DNA from: CBDCCV01 sp965215025
Lineage (GTDB): Bacteria; Bacteroidota; Rhodothermia; Rhodothermales; Salinibacteraceae
NCBI GenBank assembly: GCA_965215025.1
Contig: CBDCCV010000001.1
Location: forward strand, 2,356,001 to 2,420,000
Direction: 5' to 3'
Length of the DNA: 64,000 nucleotides
Shown here: piece by piece, positions 17,413 through 25,917 of the stretch
Position numbering within the stretch: the first letter of the stretch is position 1
Layout of the letters: every line of letters starts with the position of its first letter
Notes under the pieces: model-generated
The model's database searches: none
The model's input: the letters and a program-made list of their open reading frames with translations, nothing else
What the model was told of the DNA's origin: nothing
Made by a program: the position numbers and the translations under genes

Positions 17413-18362
17413 CACGAGGGCGAGGCGTGAGGCTGTGGAGAAGAAACAGATGCGGCCGAGGCTGCCGGGGGCGTGAGCGCGTAGCTGTACAGCTCAAGCT
17501 CGGCGCGTGCCAGATCCTCGGCCGCTTCGATCTCGGCCGGGGGCCGCCGCTTGTAGCTGCCGATGGACTTCGTGTGCGCGCGCTCCAGGCGCTTCTCGAA
17601 AGCAGAGTTCGAGGCCGCGCCGAAGTGCCGGGCCACGGCGCGTCCGCTCGTCAGCGGATCGCGCATGAGGTCCTCGTAGCGCAAAAGCAGAACGCGCCCT
17701 GTGTCTTTCACCTCGGGCCGCGAGAAGAAGTCGTGGCAGCGGCGGACCATGTACTTCCACATCCAGATGGCCCGGACGTAAGGCGTGCTCTCGATAAACG
17801 CCTCGTCGCGCCCTTCTTCGACCCACCAGGGGATGTACCGATGGTCGTATGGGCGGCCCAGGCGCATCTCCGAACCGAGGAGGTGCGTCAGCCGCTCGTC
17901 GGTGAGCACGTCGTAGGTGCGCACGAGCGAGTTGGCGCAGTCGCGCCCGTCGCGGTAGATGTGCACGATGCGCGCCTCGGGCAACGCGTGCCAGACGAAA
18001 TCGGGCGCCAGGCTCAGAAACGGCTCCTTGTAGATGATGCGGCGGACCGTCCGGTGCCCGCGCACCGCTTGCACGAGGCCGGATAATCCGGTAGACGGCG
18101 CGCGCGTCCACTTCTGGAGTGCCGCCGCCCGCGCGTTGAAGCGCCCGGAGTGCAGGTAGGCGTCCAGGGCGCGCTCGAAGCCTACGGCCAGCGCGTCGTA
18201 CACGTCTTCCGGCAGATCATCCCGGTTGACGACGTGGGGCACGGCCACGGGCAGGATCGTTCCCGTCACGCACTCCGCATAAGGGAGCGCGTTGAGGGCG
18301 CGCATCAGGAAGCTCGTGCCCGAACGGGGGCAGCCCAGTACGATGCCGTGTTGTACGTCCAT
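17412..18362 (-). CDS. Sulfotransferase family protein
   Basis: About 316 residues from ATG 18362, which places the PAPS loop IVLGCPRSGTSFLMRALNAL right at the N-terminus as usual; a longer open frame upstream runs into the next gene and was not used. The 3'-phosphate motif is IVHIYRDGRDCANSLV. Sulfation of the exopolysaccharide is the likely role. The stop codon overlaps the start of the GT4-like gene at 16255-17412. Confidence 0.87.
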   Translation of the reverse strand: MDVQHGIVLGCPRSGTSFLMRALNALPYAECVTGTILPVAVPHVVNRDDLPEDVYDALAVGFERALDAYLHSGRFNARAAALQKWTRAPSTGLSGLVQAVRGHRTVRRIIYKEPFLSLAPDFVWHALPEARIVHIYRDGRDCANSLVRTYDVLTDERLTHLLGSEMRLGRPYDHRYIPWWVEEGRDEAFIESTPYVRAIWMWKYMVRRCHDFFSRPEVKDTGRVLLLRYEDLMRDPLTSGRAVARHFGAASNSAFEKRLERAHTKSIGSYKRRPPAEIEAAEDLARAELELYSYALTPPAASAASVSSPQPHASPS

Positions 18363-18439
18363 AGCGGTTTGGCTAGATGTGGTGCTGCGAATGGTTCGTG
18401 CGCAGAAGGCGGAGTGGCGAGCCGAGCCGAGCGCCCTCG

Positions 18440-19591
18440 TCACTGAGCGAGCAGGCCGCGTCGCTCGGCGATGACGGTGTCGTAGAGCGCGTCGAGGTCG
18501 CTGAGGAAGTGGTCCATGCCGAAGCGCGTCTGAGCGAGGCGCCGGCCCTGGCGGCCCATCTCGGCGGCCAGGTCGCGGTCCTCGGCCAGGCGGGTCATGT
18601 GCTCGGCCAGGCCGGCGACGTCGTGGGGCGGGGCAAGGAGCGCGTACTCCGGCGTGGCGTACTCAGGCAGCCCGCCTACGCGCCCGCCAATGAGGGCGCG
18701 CCCGGCGGCGGCGGCCTCCAGGCTCACCAGCCCGGCCGGCTCGTGCCACACCGAAGGAAAAACCACCGCCCGCGCCGCCCGCAGCAGCCCTTCGGCCTGG
18801 TCGGCCTCGACCCATCCGTGAAACGTCACCCGGTTGGCGATGCCGAGCCGCGCGGCCAGCTTTTCGAGCGCGGTCCGCTCGTACCCCTCGCCGGCGATGT
18901 CCAGGTGGAAGGGAGCGTCCATCCGCGCGGCAGCCTTCAAGAACCAGTCCACGCCTTTCTGCGGGACGAGGCGGCCCAGGAAGACGAACCGGGGCGTCCC
19001 CTCGGCCGGTGGGGGCACGTACGCTTTCACGGCGGGGGCCGGCGAGTGGAGCACGCGAATGGTGCCGGGCGCGTAGCCCGACTCTACCATCTTCTCTTTC
19101 AAAAACTGGCTGACCGTGTGCACGGGCATACGGGAGAGCGTGTCCATCTCCTGGCGCGTGCGCTGGAAGTGCAGGCGCAGCTTGCGCGGGCGGATGCTGC
19201 CGCAGCGGTCCACGACGTGCCCCCACAGGCAGCCCGGCACGCTGTAGGCGCGGTCGCACGGGACGCCCTGGCGGGAGAGGTAGCGCGAGCCGCTCGGGCA
19301 GGAGGGGCCGTGCCCGTGCGTGGTGCGGAGGGTGGGCACGCGCTCGTCCGGCAAAGAGCTTACCTTCCGATGCAGATGAAGCACGTCGAGCATAAGCCGG
19401 CGCGACTGCTCGAACAGCTCCGCGAAGCCGCGCAGCCGATGGTAGGGCCACGGCGCATCCTTGGGCGGCCCGGCAAAGCCGAAGCCGACGACCGTATGGC
19501 CGGCCTCGACCTGCGCCCGCATCAGCTGGCGGACGTAGGTGCCGATGCCGCCTCTCCCGGCGATGTTCGGAGCGTAGTGTCCTATGCGCAT
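18440..19591 (-). CDS. GT4 family glycosyltransferase with Cys cluster
   Basis: A 383-residue GT-B enzyme. It has N-terminal MRIGHYAPNIAGRGGIGTYV, a C-terminal domain with FVFLGRLVPQKGVDWFLKAA, and WHEPAGLVSLEAAAAGRALI as donor site. Around residues 95-125 there are four spaced Cys (SCPSG, PCDRA, GCLWG, RCGS) next to HGHG. A subgroup of GT4 enzymes in polysaccharide loci carries this arrangement, which may bind a metal. It is part of the minus-strand cluster. Confidence 0.9.
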   Translation of the reverse strand: MRIGHYAPNIAGRGGIGTYVRQLMRAQVEAGHTVVGFGFAGPPKDAPWPYHRLRGFAELFEQSRRLMLDVLHLHRKVSSLPDERVPTLRTTHGHGPSCPSGSRYLSRQGVPCDRAYSVPGCLWGHVVDRCGSIRPRKLRLHFQRTRQEMDTLSRMPVHTVSQFLKEKMVESGYAPGTIRVLHSPAPAVKAYVPPPAEGTPRFVFLGRLVPQKGVDWFLKAAARMDAPFHLDIAGEGYERTALEKLAARLGIANRVTFHGWVEADQAEGLLRAARAVVFPSVWHEPAGLVSLEAAAAGRALIGGRVGGLPEYATPEYALLAPPHDVAGLAEHMTRLAEDRDLAAEMGRQGRRLAQTRFGMDHFLSDLDALYDTVIAERRGLLAQ

Positions 19592-19644
19592 GGGCGCGGG
19601 GTTCGGTTGTAGTGTGGCCTTCTGAGCGGAGGCGGGCGGGGGGG

Positions 19645-20535
19645 CTACCGCCAGGCGTCGTCCTTCTCGTAGCCGAGCTTGACGAGCACGTCGTTGTAGG
19701 TGTCTTTAAAGTGCGCGATGTGGTCCTCGTCGAAGTGGTTGCGCCAGTCGCCCGCCTTGCCTTTGCGGTAGTGGTTTTTGACGTTTTCCTGGCCGCGCTT
19801 GCGCCCGCCCGATAGCTTTTTGAAGCTGCTCCGCTGCAGGATCTCTTCGAGCATGGAGGGGGGGAGGGTGTGCACGCGGCGAAGCGGGAAAAAGGACCAG
19901 GTGCCGGGCAGGAGGTGGCGGCCCTTGTGGCTGAGGCGGTTCATCCTCAGGTTGGCCGTGCGCACGAGCTTCGCCAGGCCCGTCCGGTCTTGGCCGTTGA
20001 GCAGGCCGAGGAAGTGCATCGTTTTCGTGAAGCTGCCTACCGGGTCCTGGGTTAGCTCCTCCATCTTCCACTCCAGGACGTGCTCCTGCTCGTAGTCCCA
20101 GTTGTACATCTGCTCGAACTCCTCGCGGCAGAATTCCATCTCGCAGAGGAGGCCCTCTTTCTTAGAGAGCTTTTCGAGCTGGTGTCGGTGCGCCTCGAGT
20201 TCGGGCCAGTCGTCGGTGGGGTGGCTGTGTAGGTGGGAGAAGTACCCGGAGACGACGACGTCGCGCGGGTCGCGCACCATGTGGAACCCGCGGTAGAGGG
20301 GCAGGTCCCGCGCTTGCTCGTAGTCGGCGTTGGTGTAGGAGAGGAAGTCCACGCCGCGGGCCTGCACGTAAGCGGGCAGCGAGCCGTAGGCCTCGAAGTA
20401 CACGGGCCGGTGTACGATCTCGATGTCAAGGCCCATGTGGAAGCACACGTCCATCAGGATGGTGTTCGTCCAGGCCGTGGCACACTTGTGGTGGCCGAAA
20501 AAGGCGCGCAGCGGAAAATCAGCTTTGGCATTCAT
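19645..20535 (-). CDS. Sulfotransferase-type protein
   Basis: A 296-residue protein. The N-terminal segment RAFFGHHKCATAWTNTILMD occupies the position of the PAPS loop (compare HxKCGTTW in sulfotransferases), and FHMVRDPRDVVVSGYFSHLH is a clear 3'-phosphate motif (R-D-P-R-D-x-x-x-S). The later basic segment SGGRKRGQENVKNHYRKGKA matches the C-terminal RKG region that binds PAPS in this family. Likely exopolysaccharide sulfation. Confidence 0.86.
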   Translation of the reverse strand: MNAKADFPLRAFFGHHKCATAWTNTILMDVCFHMGLDIEIVHRPVYFEAYGSLPAYVQARGVDFLSYTNADYEQARDLPLYRGFHMVRDPRDVVVSGYFSHLHSHPTDDWPELEAHRHQLEKLSKKEGLLCEMEFCREEFEQMYNWDYEQEHVLEWKMEELTQDPVGSFTKTMHFLGLLNGQDRTGLAKLVRTANLRMNRLSHKGRHLLPGTWSFFPLRRVHTLPPSMLEEILQRSSFKKLSGGRKRGQENVKNHYRKGKAGDWRNHFDEDHIAHFKDTYNDVLVKLGYEKDDAWR

Positions 20536-20623
20536 ACGGGTGCGAGGCGTTTCAGAAGACGGTGCGAGTGAGCGGCGGAAGCGGCAGCGAGGGCACGCGG
20601 CGGCAGCGAGAGGCGCGCGGCAG

Positions 20624-21745
20624 CTAAGCGTTCGGAACGGCGTCGTTGGCGCGCTGCCCGGCGGCGTAGGAGGGATGCAGGAGGGGCGCTTCGGCGGAGG
20701 TCCGCGCCAGGGGGTGCCGGCGCAGGTGCTCCATGCGCTCGCGCAAAACCTCCCAGCTTCCCGTGGGGACGACGTAGCCGTTCTCGCCCTCGCGGACGTG
20801 CTCCTTCATGCCCGTGTCCTCGGTGACGACCACGGGCACGCCGCTCGCCAGCGCTTCTACGGCAGCGTAGGAGAACCCGTCCTCATAGGTCGGATGCACG
20901 TAAACGTCGGCGCGGTGGAGGTGCGGCAGCGGGTCGCCCGGCTGCACGCGGATGCGCGGATCGCGCGCCATGGCGTCCTCCATGTAGCGGCGCATCGTGC
21001 GGGTGGACCATCCGCCCACCAGCGTCAGCTCCGCCCGGGGCAGGTCCAGCGCCGAGAAGGCTTCGATAAGCAGCGGGATGCCTTTGGTGGCTTCCACCCG
21101 TCCCACGTACACTACGCGGAATACGTCGTCTTCGGGCCGCTGGGCCGGCGGCGTGTAGCGCGAGCGCACGTGCAGATGCGTACGGCGGAGCTTGCGTTCC
21201 GGCACGCCGGCCTCGATAAACGTATCGCGCACGTAGTCGGAGTGGACGTAGATGAGGTCGGCGGCTTCGTACTCGCGGAGCGTCTTGCGCCGCTGCGCCT
21301 CGTTGAGCCACGTGTCGGCGATGCCGGTGTCGCGCCGCGCCTGCTCGTGCAGGCGCTTGAGGTTGTCCACGTGGCTGTTGGCGACGACGAGTTCGAGCGT
21401 CTCGAAGCCCAGCCTGGAGGCGCTCCGGAAGCTGCGCAGCGATTTTCCCACGAAGCCCATGTACTGCTCGGCCGGCTCCTCTTTGAGCCGGGCAGCGATC
21501 TTGTAGTCCACGTACTCGTTCTCTACGTGCGTGACCCAGCTCCGGCTGTACCGCAGCGGCGTGTACCGGCCCATCCACTTGGCGAGCCGGCGCGAGATGC
21601 GGCGTCCCTTCGCGTCGGCGCGCCGGGGGCGCGTGGCGTAGTAGCACTGCAACTGATCCTCGCGCCGCGTCTCCTCGACGAGTTGGGCAAAATGCTGGCC
21701 GATGCCGCCCGCTCCGTAAGCCGATCCGCACCCCAAAATCCGCAT
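20624..21745 (-). CDS. GT4 family glycosyltransferase
   Basis: A 373-residue GT-B protein. It starts MRILGCGSAYGAGGIGQHFA and has VVYVGRVEATKGIPLLIEAF and YEDGFSYAAVEALASGVPVV in the C-terminal domain (donor-binding E region). It is the first minus-strand gene after the divergent intergenic region at 21746-22062, so a promoter for this group of genes probably lies there. Confidence 0.9.
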   Translation of the reverse strand: MRILGCGSAYGAGGIGQHFAQLVEETRREDQLQCYYATRPRRADAKGRRISRRLAKWMGRYTPLRYSRSWVTHVENEYVDYKIAARLKEEPAEQYMGFVGKSLRSFRSASRLGFETLELVVANSHVDNLKRLHEQARRDTGIADTWLNEAQRRKTLREYEAADLIYVHSDYVRDTFIEAGVPERKLRRTHLHVRSRYTPPAQRPEDDVFRVVYVGRVEATKGIPLLIEAFSALDLPRAELTLVGGWSTRTMRRYMEDAMARDPRIRVQPGDPLPHLHRADVYVHPTYEDGFSYAAVEALASGVPVVVTEDTGMKEHVREGENGYVVPTGSWEVLRERMEHLRRHPLARTSAEAPLLHPSYAAGQRANDAVPNA

Positions 21746-22062
21746 TGCTGTCTCCTAAATCGTGCTGCCGCTGATGGTTCTATTCAGTCATCAACAATAA
21801 TGCCTAATGCCGCCGCCGCAGGATGACCCTCTTTGGCAGCGCCGGGGTTAGCTTCAGGCGTACAAAGGCAAGGGAGGTATGGATGACCCGGCGCGCGGGC
21901 AGCGAAACCTCAGCAGAAGAAGGACCGTCCCGTAAAGCGGCTTCTCCAAACCGCGCGCCGCCTGAGACGCAGAAAGGCATCCCCTTTGCACGCGGAGCCG
22001 TCCCTAGCTAATGCGGCGAAAAGCGCAGGCCGCCGCCGTTCACCCAAGTAAGACCGCCCTCT
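21746..22062. other. Divergent intergenic region
   Basis: 317 bp between the minus-strand GT4 gene and the plus-strand methyltransferase. Promoters for both are expected here, but I could not identify a clear -35/-10 or -33/-7 pair. No credible small ORF or repeat was seen. Confidence 0.45.
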
Positions 22063-22794
22063 ATGATAACGTACGGATTGGCACCAGAGGCGCACGAGCG
22101 CTACCGCCAGAGCCTGCATCAGATCGCGGCCCGCCCTGCAGTCAAGCGCGTGTGCGACGTAGGCGGCGGCGCCAACCCGGTGCTCTCCGCCGAGTTCGTT
22201 GCCGCCCACGGGCTGACGTACCACGTGCTCGACATCTCGGCCGAAGAGCTGGCTAAAGCTCCAAGGGACTACGTCAAAATCGAGGCAGACATCGCGGCCC
22301 CCGACTTCCGCTTGCCTCACACCTACGACTTGGTCTTCAGCAAGTTCGTGGCCGAGCACGTGGCCGATGGGCGACGCTTCCACCGTAACGTGTGGAACAT
22401 GCTGGCGGAAGGAGGGCATGTGCTCCACCTCTTCCCCACGCTCTACGCCCTGCCGTACCTGGTCAACCTGGCGCTGCCCGAAGCGCTCACGCAACGCCTG
22501 CTCGGCTTCTTCAACCCGCGCGACCGCTACCAGCACGACAAGTTTCCGGCGTACTACCGCTGGTGCCGAGGGCCTACGGCGCGCCAGGTAGGCCGCCTCG
22601 AAAACATCGGTTACGAAATTGTCGAGTACGGCGGCTACTTCGGATCGCCCAACTATTTTGCTAAGGTGCCCTTCTTGAAGAAGCTGGACCGGCAGCTCTC
22701 CGCCTGGCTCGTAGAACACCCCGCGCCTCAGTTCACGAGCTTCGCCTGCGTGCACCTGCGGAGGCCCGCTGCGTCGTGGGGCCGCCGCCTTTAG
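22063..22794 (+). CDS. SAM-dependent class I methyltransferase
   Basis: A 243-residue protein with Rossmann motif I at VCDVGGGANPVLSAEF (residues about 29-44), the acidic residue of motif II in YHVLDISAEE, and LVFSKFVAEHVADGRRFHRN in the motif IV region. It would methylate a small molecule or a sugar; O-methylation of the polysaccharide is plausible from context. It is the only plus-strand gene within the otherwise minus-strand polysaccharide locus, and its last bases overlap the end of the convergent sulfotransferase gene by four bases. Confidence 0.88.
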   Translation: MITYGLAPEAHERYRQSLHQIAARPAVKRVCDVGGGANPVLSAEFVAAHGLTYHVLDISAEELAKAPRDYVKIEADIAAPDFRLPHTYDLVFSKFVAEHVADGRRFHRNVWNMLAEGGHVLHLFPTLYALPYLVNLALPEALTQRLLGFFNPRDRYQHDKFPAYYRWCRGPTARQVGRLENIGYEIVEYGGYFGSPNYFAKVPFLKKLDRQLSAWLVEHPAPQFTSFACVHLRRPAASWGRRL

Positions 22795-23822
22795 TCTTCA
22801 GATGAGAAGACGCGGCGCAGCCGGCGGCGCGAGCGCGCCAGGGGAGGATACGTCACCGTGTAGTGCCGGATGTCGCGCCGGCGCCAGCACTGGAGGTGCC
22901 AGTACGCCGTTTTAAGCGCGAGCGCCAGGCGGGCGTTCAACGGGAGCGCATCGTGACGTCGAATTGGCACGTAGCCGAACTCCCGCATCTCCTGCGCGCA
23001 GACGCGCTCCACGATGCCGACCTTGGCCGGGGCGAGGCGGTCTTTCCAGGCGTCGATCTTGTCAGCGGAAATGGGCCGCGTGGCGGCGGCGTTGAACGTC
23101 GCCGCGGCCGAGGGCTTCATGTAGGCGTCGGCCTCTTCGTGGAAGCGGAGCATGGACGGCTCGTACGGCTCGTCCAGAAAGGCGCACACGGCGCGGAGCG
23201 TCTTCTCAGGCGCGCGCACGAGGTCTTCGTAGCGGAGCGTCATGCGCCGCGCTGGCGGCACGGCGCGTTCGAGGAGGGCGCGGCCGGCGGTGGCGTGCTT
23301 TCGCCGCGCCAGGGCATTGAACACTACGTCGTCGGAGAAGAACGAGGCCCGCTGCATGGAACTGACGCCGGCGCGCGGATCGCGCACCACGTAGATGAAC
23401 CGGGCCGCCGGAAACATCTCCATAAGGACGTCGGCGTAGAAGAGGTTGCCGGGCGTTTTCTCGCCCCATCGCGCCTTGCCGTGCAGGCGCGCCCACGTCT
23501 CCAACGCCGTCTGATACGGCGCGCGCAGGTCAAAGGGCCGGTGATTGAGAATCTCGCTTTGGAGACGGGCCGCGTCCAGCCCCGGCATCAGGCGGGCGGC
23601 CTGCTGCGCGAAGCCTTTGACGAAAGCGGCGTACTGCTCGCGCGTGAGGGGCGGGCGGCGCCAGCGCGCGACGGGCACGCCTGCCACGTAGGAGCCGAAG
23701 TAGATCAGCTCCTCGGGGATGGCGATGCGCGAGTGCGCGTTCAGGATCAGCCGCAGGAGCGTGGTGCCTGAGCGGTTGGCGCCTACGATGAAAATAGGAG
23801 ATGCGGCGCTTTCGTCAGCCAT
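22791..23822 (-). CDS. Sulfotransferase family protein (paralogue of the gene at 24717)
   Basis: About 343 residues from ATG 23822, chosen because it lies just before the PAPS loop IFIVGANRSGTTLLRLILNA. The 3'-phosphate motif is FIYVVRDPRAGVSSMQRA, and WGEKTPGNLFYADVLMEMFP lies in between. The protein aligns along its length with the product of 24717-25892, so the pair arose by duplication. Predicted role: sulfation of exopolysaccharide residues. Confidence 0.89.
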   Translation of the reverse strand: MADESAASPIFIVGANRSGTTLLRLILNAHSRIAIPEELIYFGSYVAGVPVARWRRPPLTREQYAAFVKGFAQQAARLMPGLDAARLQSEILNHRPFDLRAPYQTALETWARLHGKARWGEKTPGNLFYADVLMEMFPAARFIYVVRDPRAGVSSMQRASFFSDDVVFNALARRKHATAGRALLERAVPPARRMTLRYEDLVRAPEKTLRAVCAFLDEPYEPSMLRFHEEADAYMKPSAAATFNAAATRPISADKIDAWKDRLAPAKVGIVERVCAQEMREFGYVPIRRHDALPLNARLALALKTAYWHLQCWRRRDIRHYTVTYPPLARSRRRLRRVFSSED

Positions 23823-23836
23823 GTTCCCTTTTGTTT

Positions 23837-24574
23837 TCAGGCGGCCTGCGGGCTTAGCGCACAATGCTCCAACAGCCGCTCGTACTTGGCGTATACCTCG
23901 GGGAAGCGCCGCTCCAGGTCGAGCGCCTGTTCCTCCGGCTCCGGCTGCCGCTTTGCTTTGCTGGCGTCTATACCTCGGTTCGAGTAAAGCGGGGTATAGG
24001 CGTGGCCTTCAAGCATGACCGGGTCAAAGGCGAGACCGAGGTGCCCGGCCACGGCGCGCATGGCGCGCTCCGGCTCCGAGACGAGCTGCTCAAAGGAGAG
24101 CAGCAGCAGCTCCTCGCCCCGCCGCGCCCGTACCTCGTCCAGGATCTCGATGCCGCGGCACCACCTGTAGGTAGCCACCTCCAACGGCTGCTCCCCACGC
24201 TTCATGATGGAGGCGATCACGGCCGGCCCGTCGCGCACCGTGGCGACGAGCCGCAGCGGCTCTTCCCACGCGAAGTAGTCCTCGATGGAGACGAGCGCCT
24301 CGGGCCGGTAGGCGAAGTGGCCGCGCCGGGTCAGCGCGTGGAACAGGCGCGGACCGAACAGACGCACCCAGAGCGGCCTCCGCTGGCGCATCTCGATCTG
24401 GTTCGGGACGCACAGCTTGTTGCCCACCACGGGCTTACCCACGATGTTGCGGACGGCCTCGCCAAAGTCCTCGTACAGCATCGCCACCTCCGGGTGGCGC
24501 CCGATCATGGCCGCCAAAAGAGAAGTGCCCGAGCGCGGCGTGCCCAACACCAGTACGTGCGTGATGTCATCCAT
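23837..24574 (-). CDS. Sulfotransferase family protein
   Basis: About 245 residues from ATG 24574, which puts the PAPS loop VLVLGTPRSGTSLLAAMIGR next to the N-terminus; the much longer open frame upstream is antisense shadow. The 3'-phosphate region is LRLVATVRDGPAVIASIMKR. It is shorter than its two neighbours and lies between the paralogous pair at 22791 and 24717. Confidence 0.87.
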   Translation of the reverse strand: MDDITHVLVLGTPRSGTSLLAAMIGRHPEVAMLYEDFGEAVRNIVGKPVVGNKLCVPNQIEMRQRRPLWVRLFGPRLFHALTRRGHFAYRPEALVSIEDYFAWEEPLRLVATVRDGPAVIASIMKRGEQPLEVATYRWCRGIEILDEVRARRGEELLLLSFEQLVSEPERAMRAVAGHLGLAFDPVMLEGHAYTPLYSNRGIDASKAKRQPEPEEQALDLERRFPEVYAKYERLLEHCALSPQAA

Positions 24575-24716
24575 TACTAACTCGATCAGTTCAGGGCGGT
24601 GGCGTTGCGGGCGCTCGCGTTTTTCGTGGCGGCTCTCGCCTGCGGAGTGCGCCTTGCTCGCTGCGGTGGAGGCGCCTGCCGCGTTTGGTAGAAGAGCAGA
24701 AAACAGGGCGCGGCGA

Positions 24717-25892
24717 TCAGTGCTCTTGACCGGGGCGGGCGGCGCCGAGCAGGCGACGCAGGCGGCTGCGGGTGCGCCCGAACATCGGATAAGAAATTTC
24801 GTGGCCGCGCCGGTCCGGCTGCCGCCGCTGCTGGAGTTTCCAGTACAAAGTCTTTGCCAGGATGTCGAGCCGGCCCAGCGGGCCTGGCGAGGCGCCCGAC
24901 GGCGCGTAGCCGAACGACGCCATCGCGGGTCCGCAGATGGCCTCGACAACGCCCACCTCCCGTGGCGAGAGCGCCGCTTTCCAGCGGTCGATATGCTTGG
25001 CGTCCACCGACTGTGTGATAGAGGGCGTGCGGATCTTCGGCCCCATGTACTTCTCAGAGTCCTTGTGGAACTCGAGCAGGGCCGGCTCGAACGCCTCGCC
25101 CACGAACGCGCAGATGCGCCGGAGGTGGGTTTCCGGGTCGCGCACGACGTCCTCGTACCGCACCGTGAGGCGCTGGCGCGCCGGCACCGAGGCTTCGAGC
25201 AGAGCATAGCCGTGGGTGGCGGCCTGATGCCAGTTGAGGGCGTTCAGCGCCGTATCGCCTGAGAAGTACGTGATGGCGTTCATCGAGCGCACAACGGCCC
25301 GCGGGTCGCGCACGAGGTAGACGAACCGGGCCTCAGGAAACATATCGGCCAGGACGTCGGCGTAGAAGAGGTTTTGCGGCGTCTTCTCACCCCAGCGCTC
25401 TTTGCCGTGGTGCCGCGTCCACGCCTCGGCGGCGATGCGATAGGGCGTGCGCAAATCGCGCTCGGGCCGGCTCAGGATATCGTCTTCGAGCCGCTTCAGG
25501 CCTACGTGCTCGAACACGTACGTGCGGCGTGTCAGGAAGCGGCGGATGAAGGCCCGGTACTCGGCTTCGGAGAGGCCAGGCGCCTGCCACTGCGCGGCGG
25601 GCACGCCGTCCGGCAGCTCCGTGAAGTACTTGAACTCGTGCGGCACGGCGAGGCGCGAGTGCGCGTTAAGCATCAGCCGCAGCATGGTCGTGCCGGAGCG
25701 GCTCGCGCCAACGATAAAGAACGGGGGGGCAGCGTGTGGCAAAGGTGGAATAGCTGAGCCGAGTGAGCGAGAAGCGGGGCAGGCCTCGAGAAAAGCCGCG
25801 CGCCGGCGACCCCAAGCGCTGCCCCTTGCGCGCGAAGCGCCGGCGCGCCGGCCGGACGCAGGACACACCGAGGGGGCGTGCTCCCCAACCAA
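24717..25892 (-). CDS. Sulfotransferase family protein (paralogue of the gene at 22791)
   Basis: The core starts at PFFIVGASRSGTTMLRLMLN (PAPS loop) and includes WGEKTPQNLFYADVLADMFP and FVYLVRDPRAVVRSMNAI. The start is uncertain: there is no in-frame ATG. The open frame reaches a TTG at 25892, but a TTG at 25742, just before LPHAAPPFFIVG, gives a length more like its paralogue (about 341 residues). The Arg/Ala-rich segment between the two TTG codons looks non-coding. Role as for the other sulfotransferases. Confidence 0.84.
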   Translation of the reverse strand: MVGEHAPSVCPASGRRAGASRARGSAWGRRRAAFLEACPASRSLGSAIPPLPHAAPPFFIVGASRSGTTMLRLMLNAHSRLAVPHEFKYFTELPDGVPAAQWQAPGLSEAEYRAFIRRFLTRRTYVFEHVGLKRLEDDILSRPERDLRTPYRIAAEAWTRHHGKERWGEKTPQNLFYADVLADMFPEARFVYLVRDPRAVVRSMNAITYFSGDTALNALNWHQAATHGYALLEASVPARQRLTVRYEDVVRDPETHLRRICAFVGEAFEPALLEFHKDSEKYMGPKIRTPSITQSVDAKHIDRWKAALSPREVGVVEAICGPAMASFGYAPSGASPGPLGRLDILAKTLYWKLQQRRQPDRRGHEISYPMFGRTRSRLRRLLGAARPGQEH

Positions 25893-25917
25893 CGAAATGC
25901 GTCCCGCAAAGAAAAGC

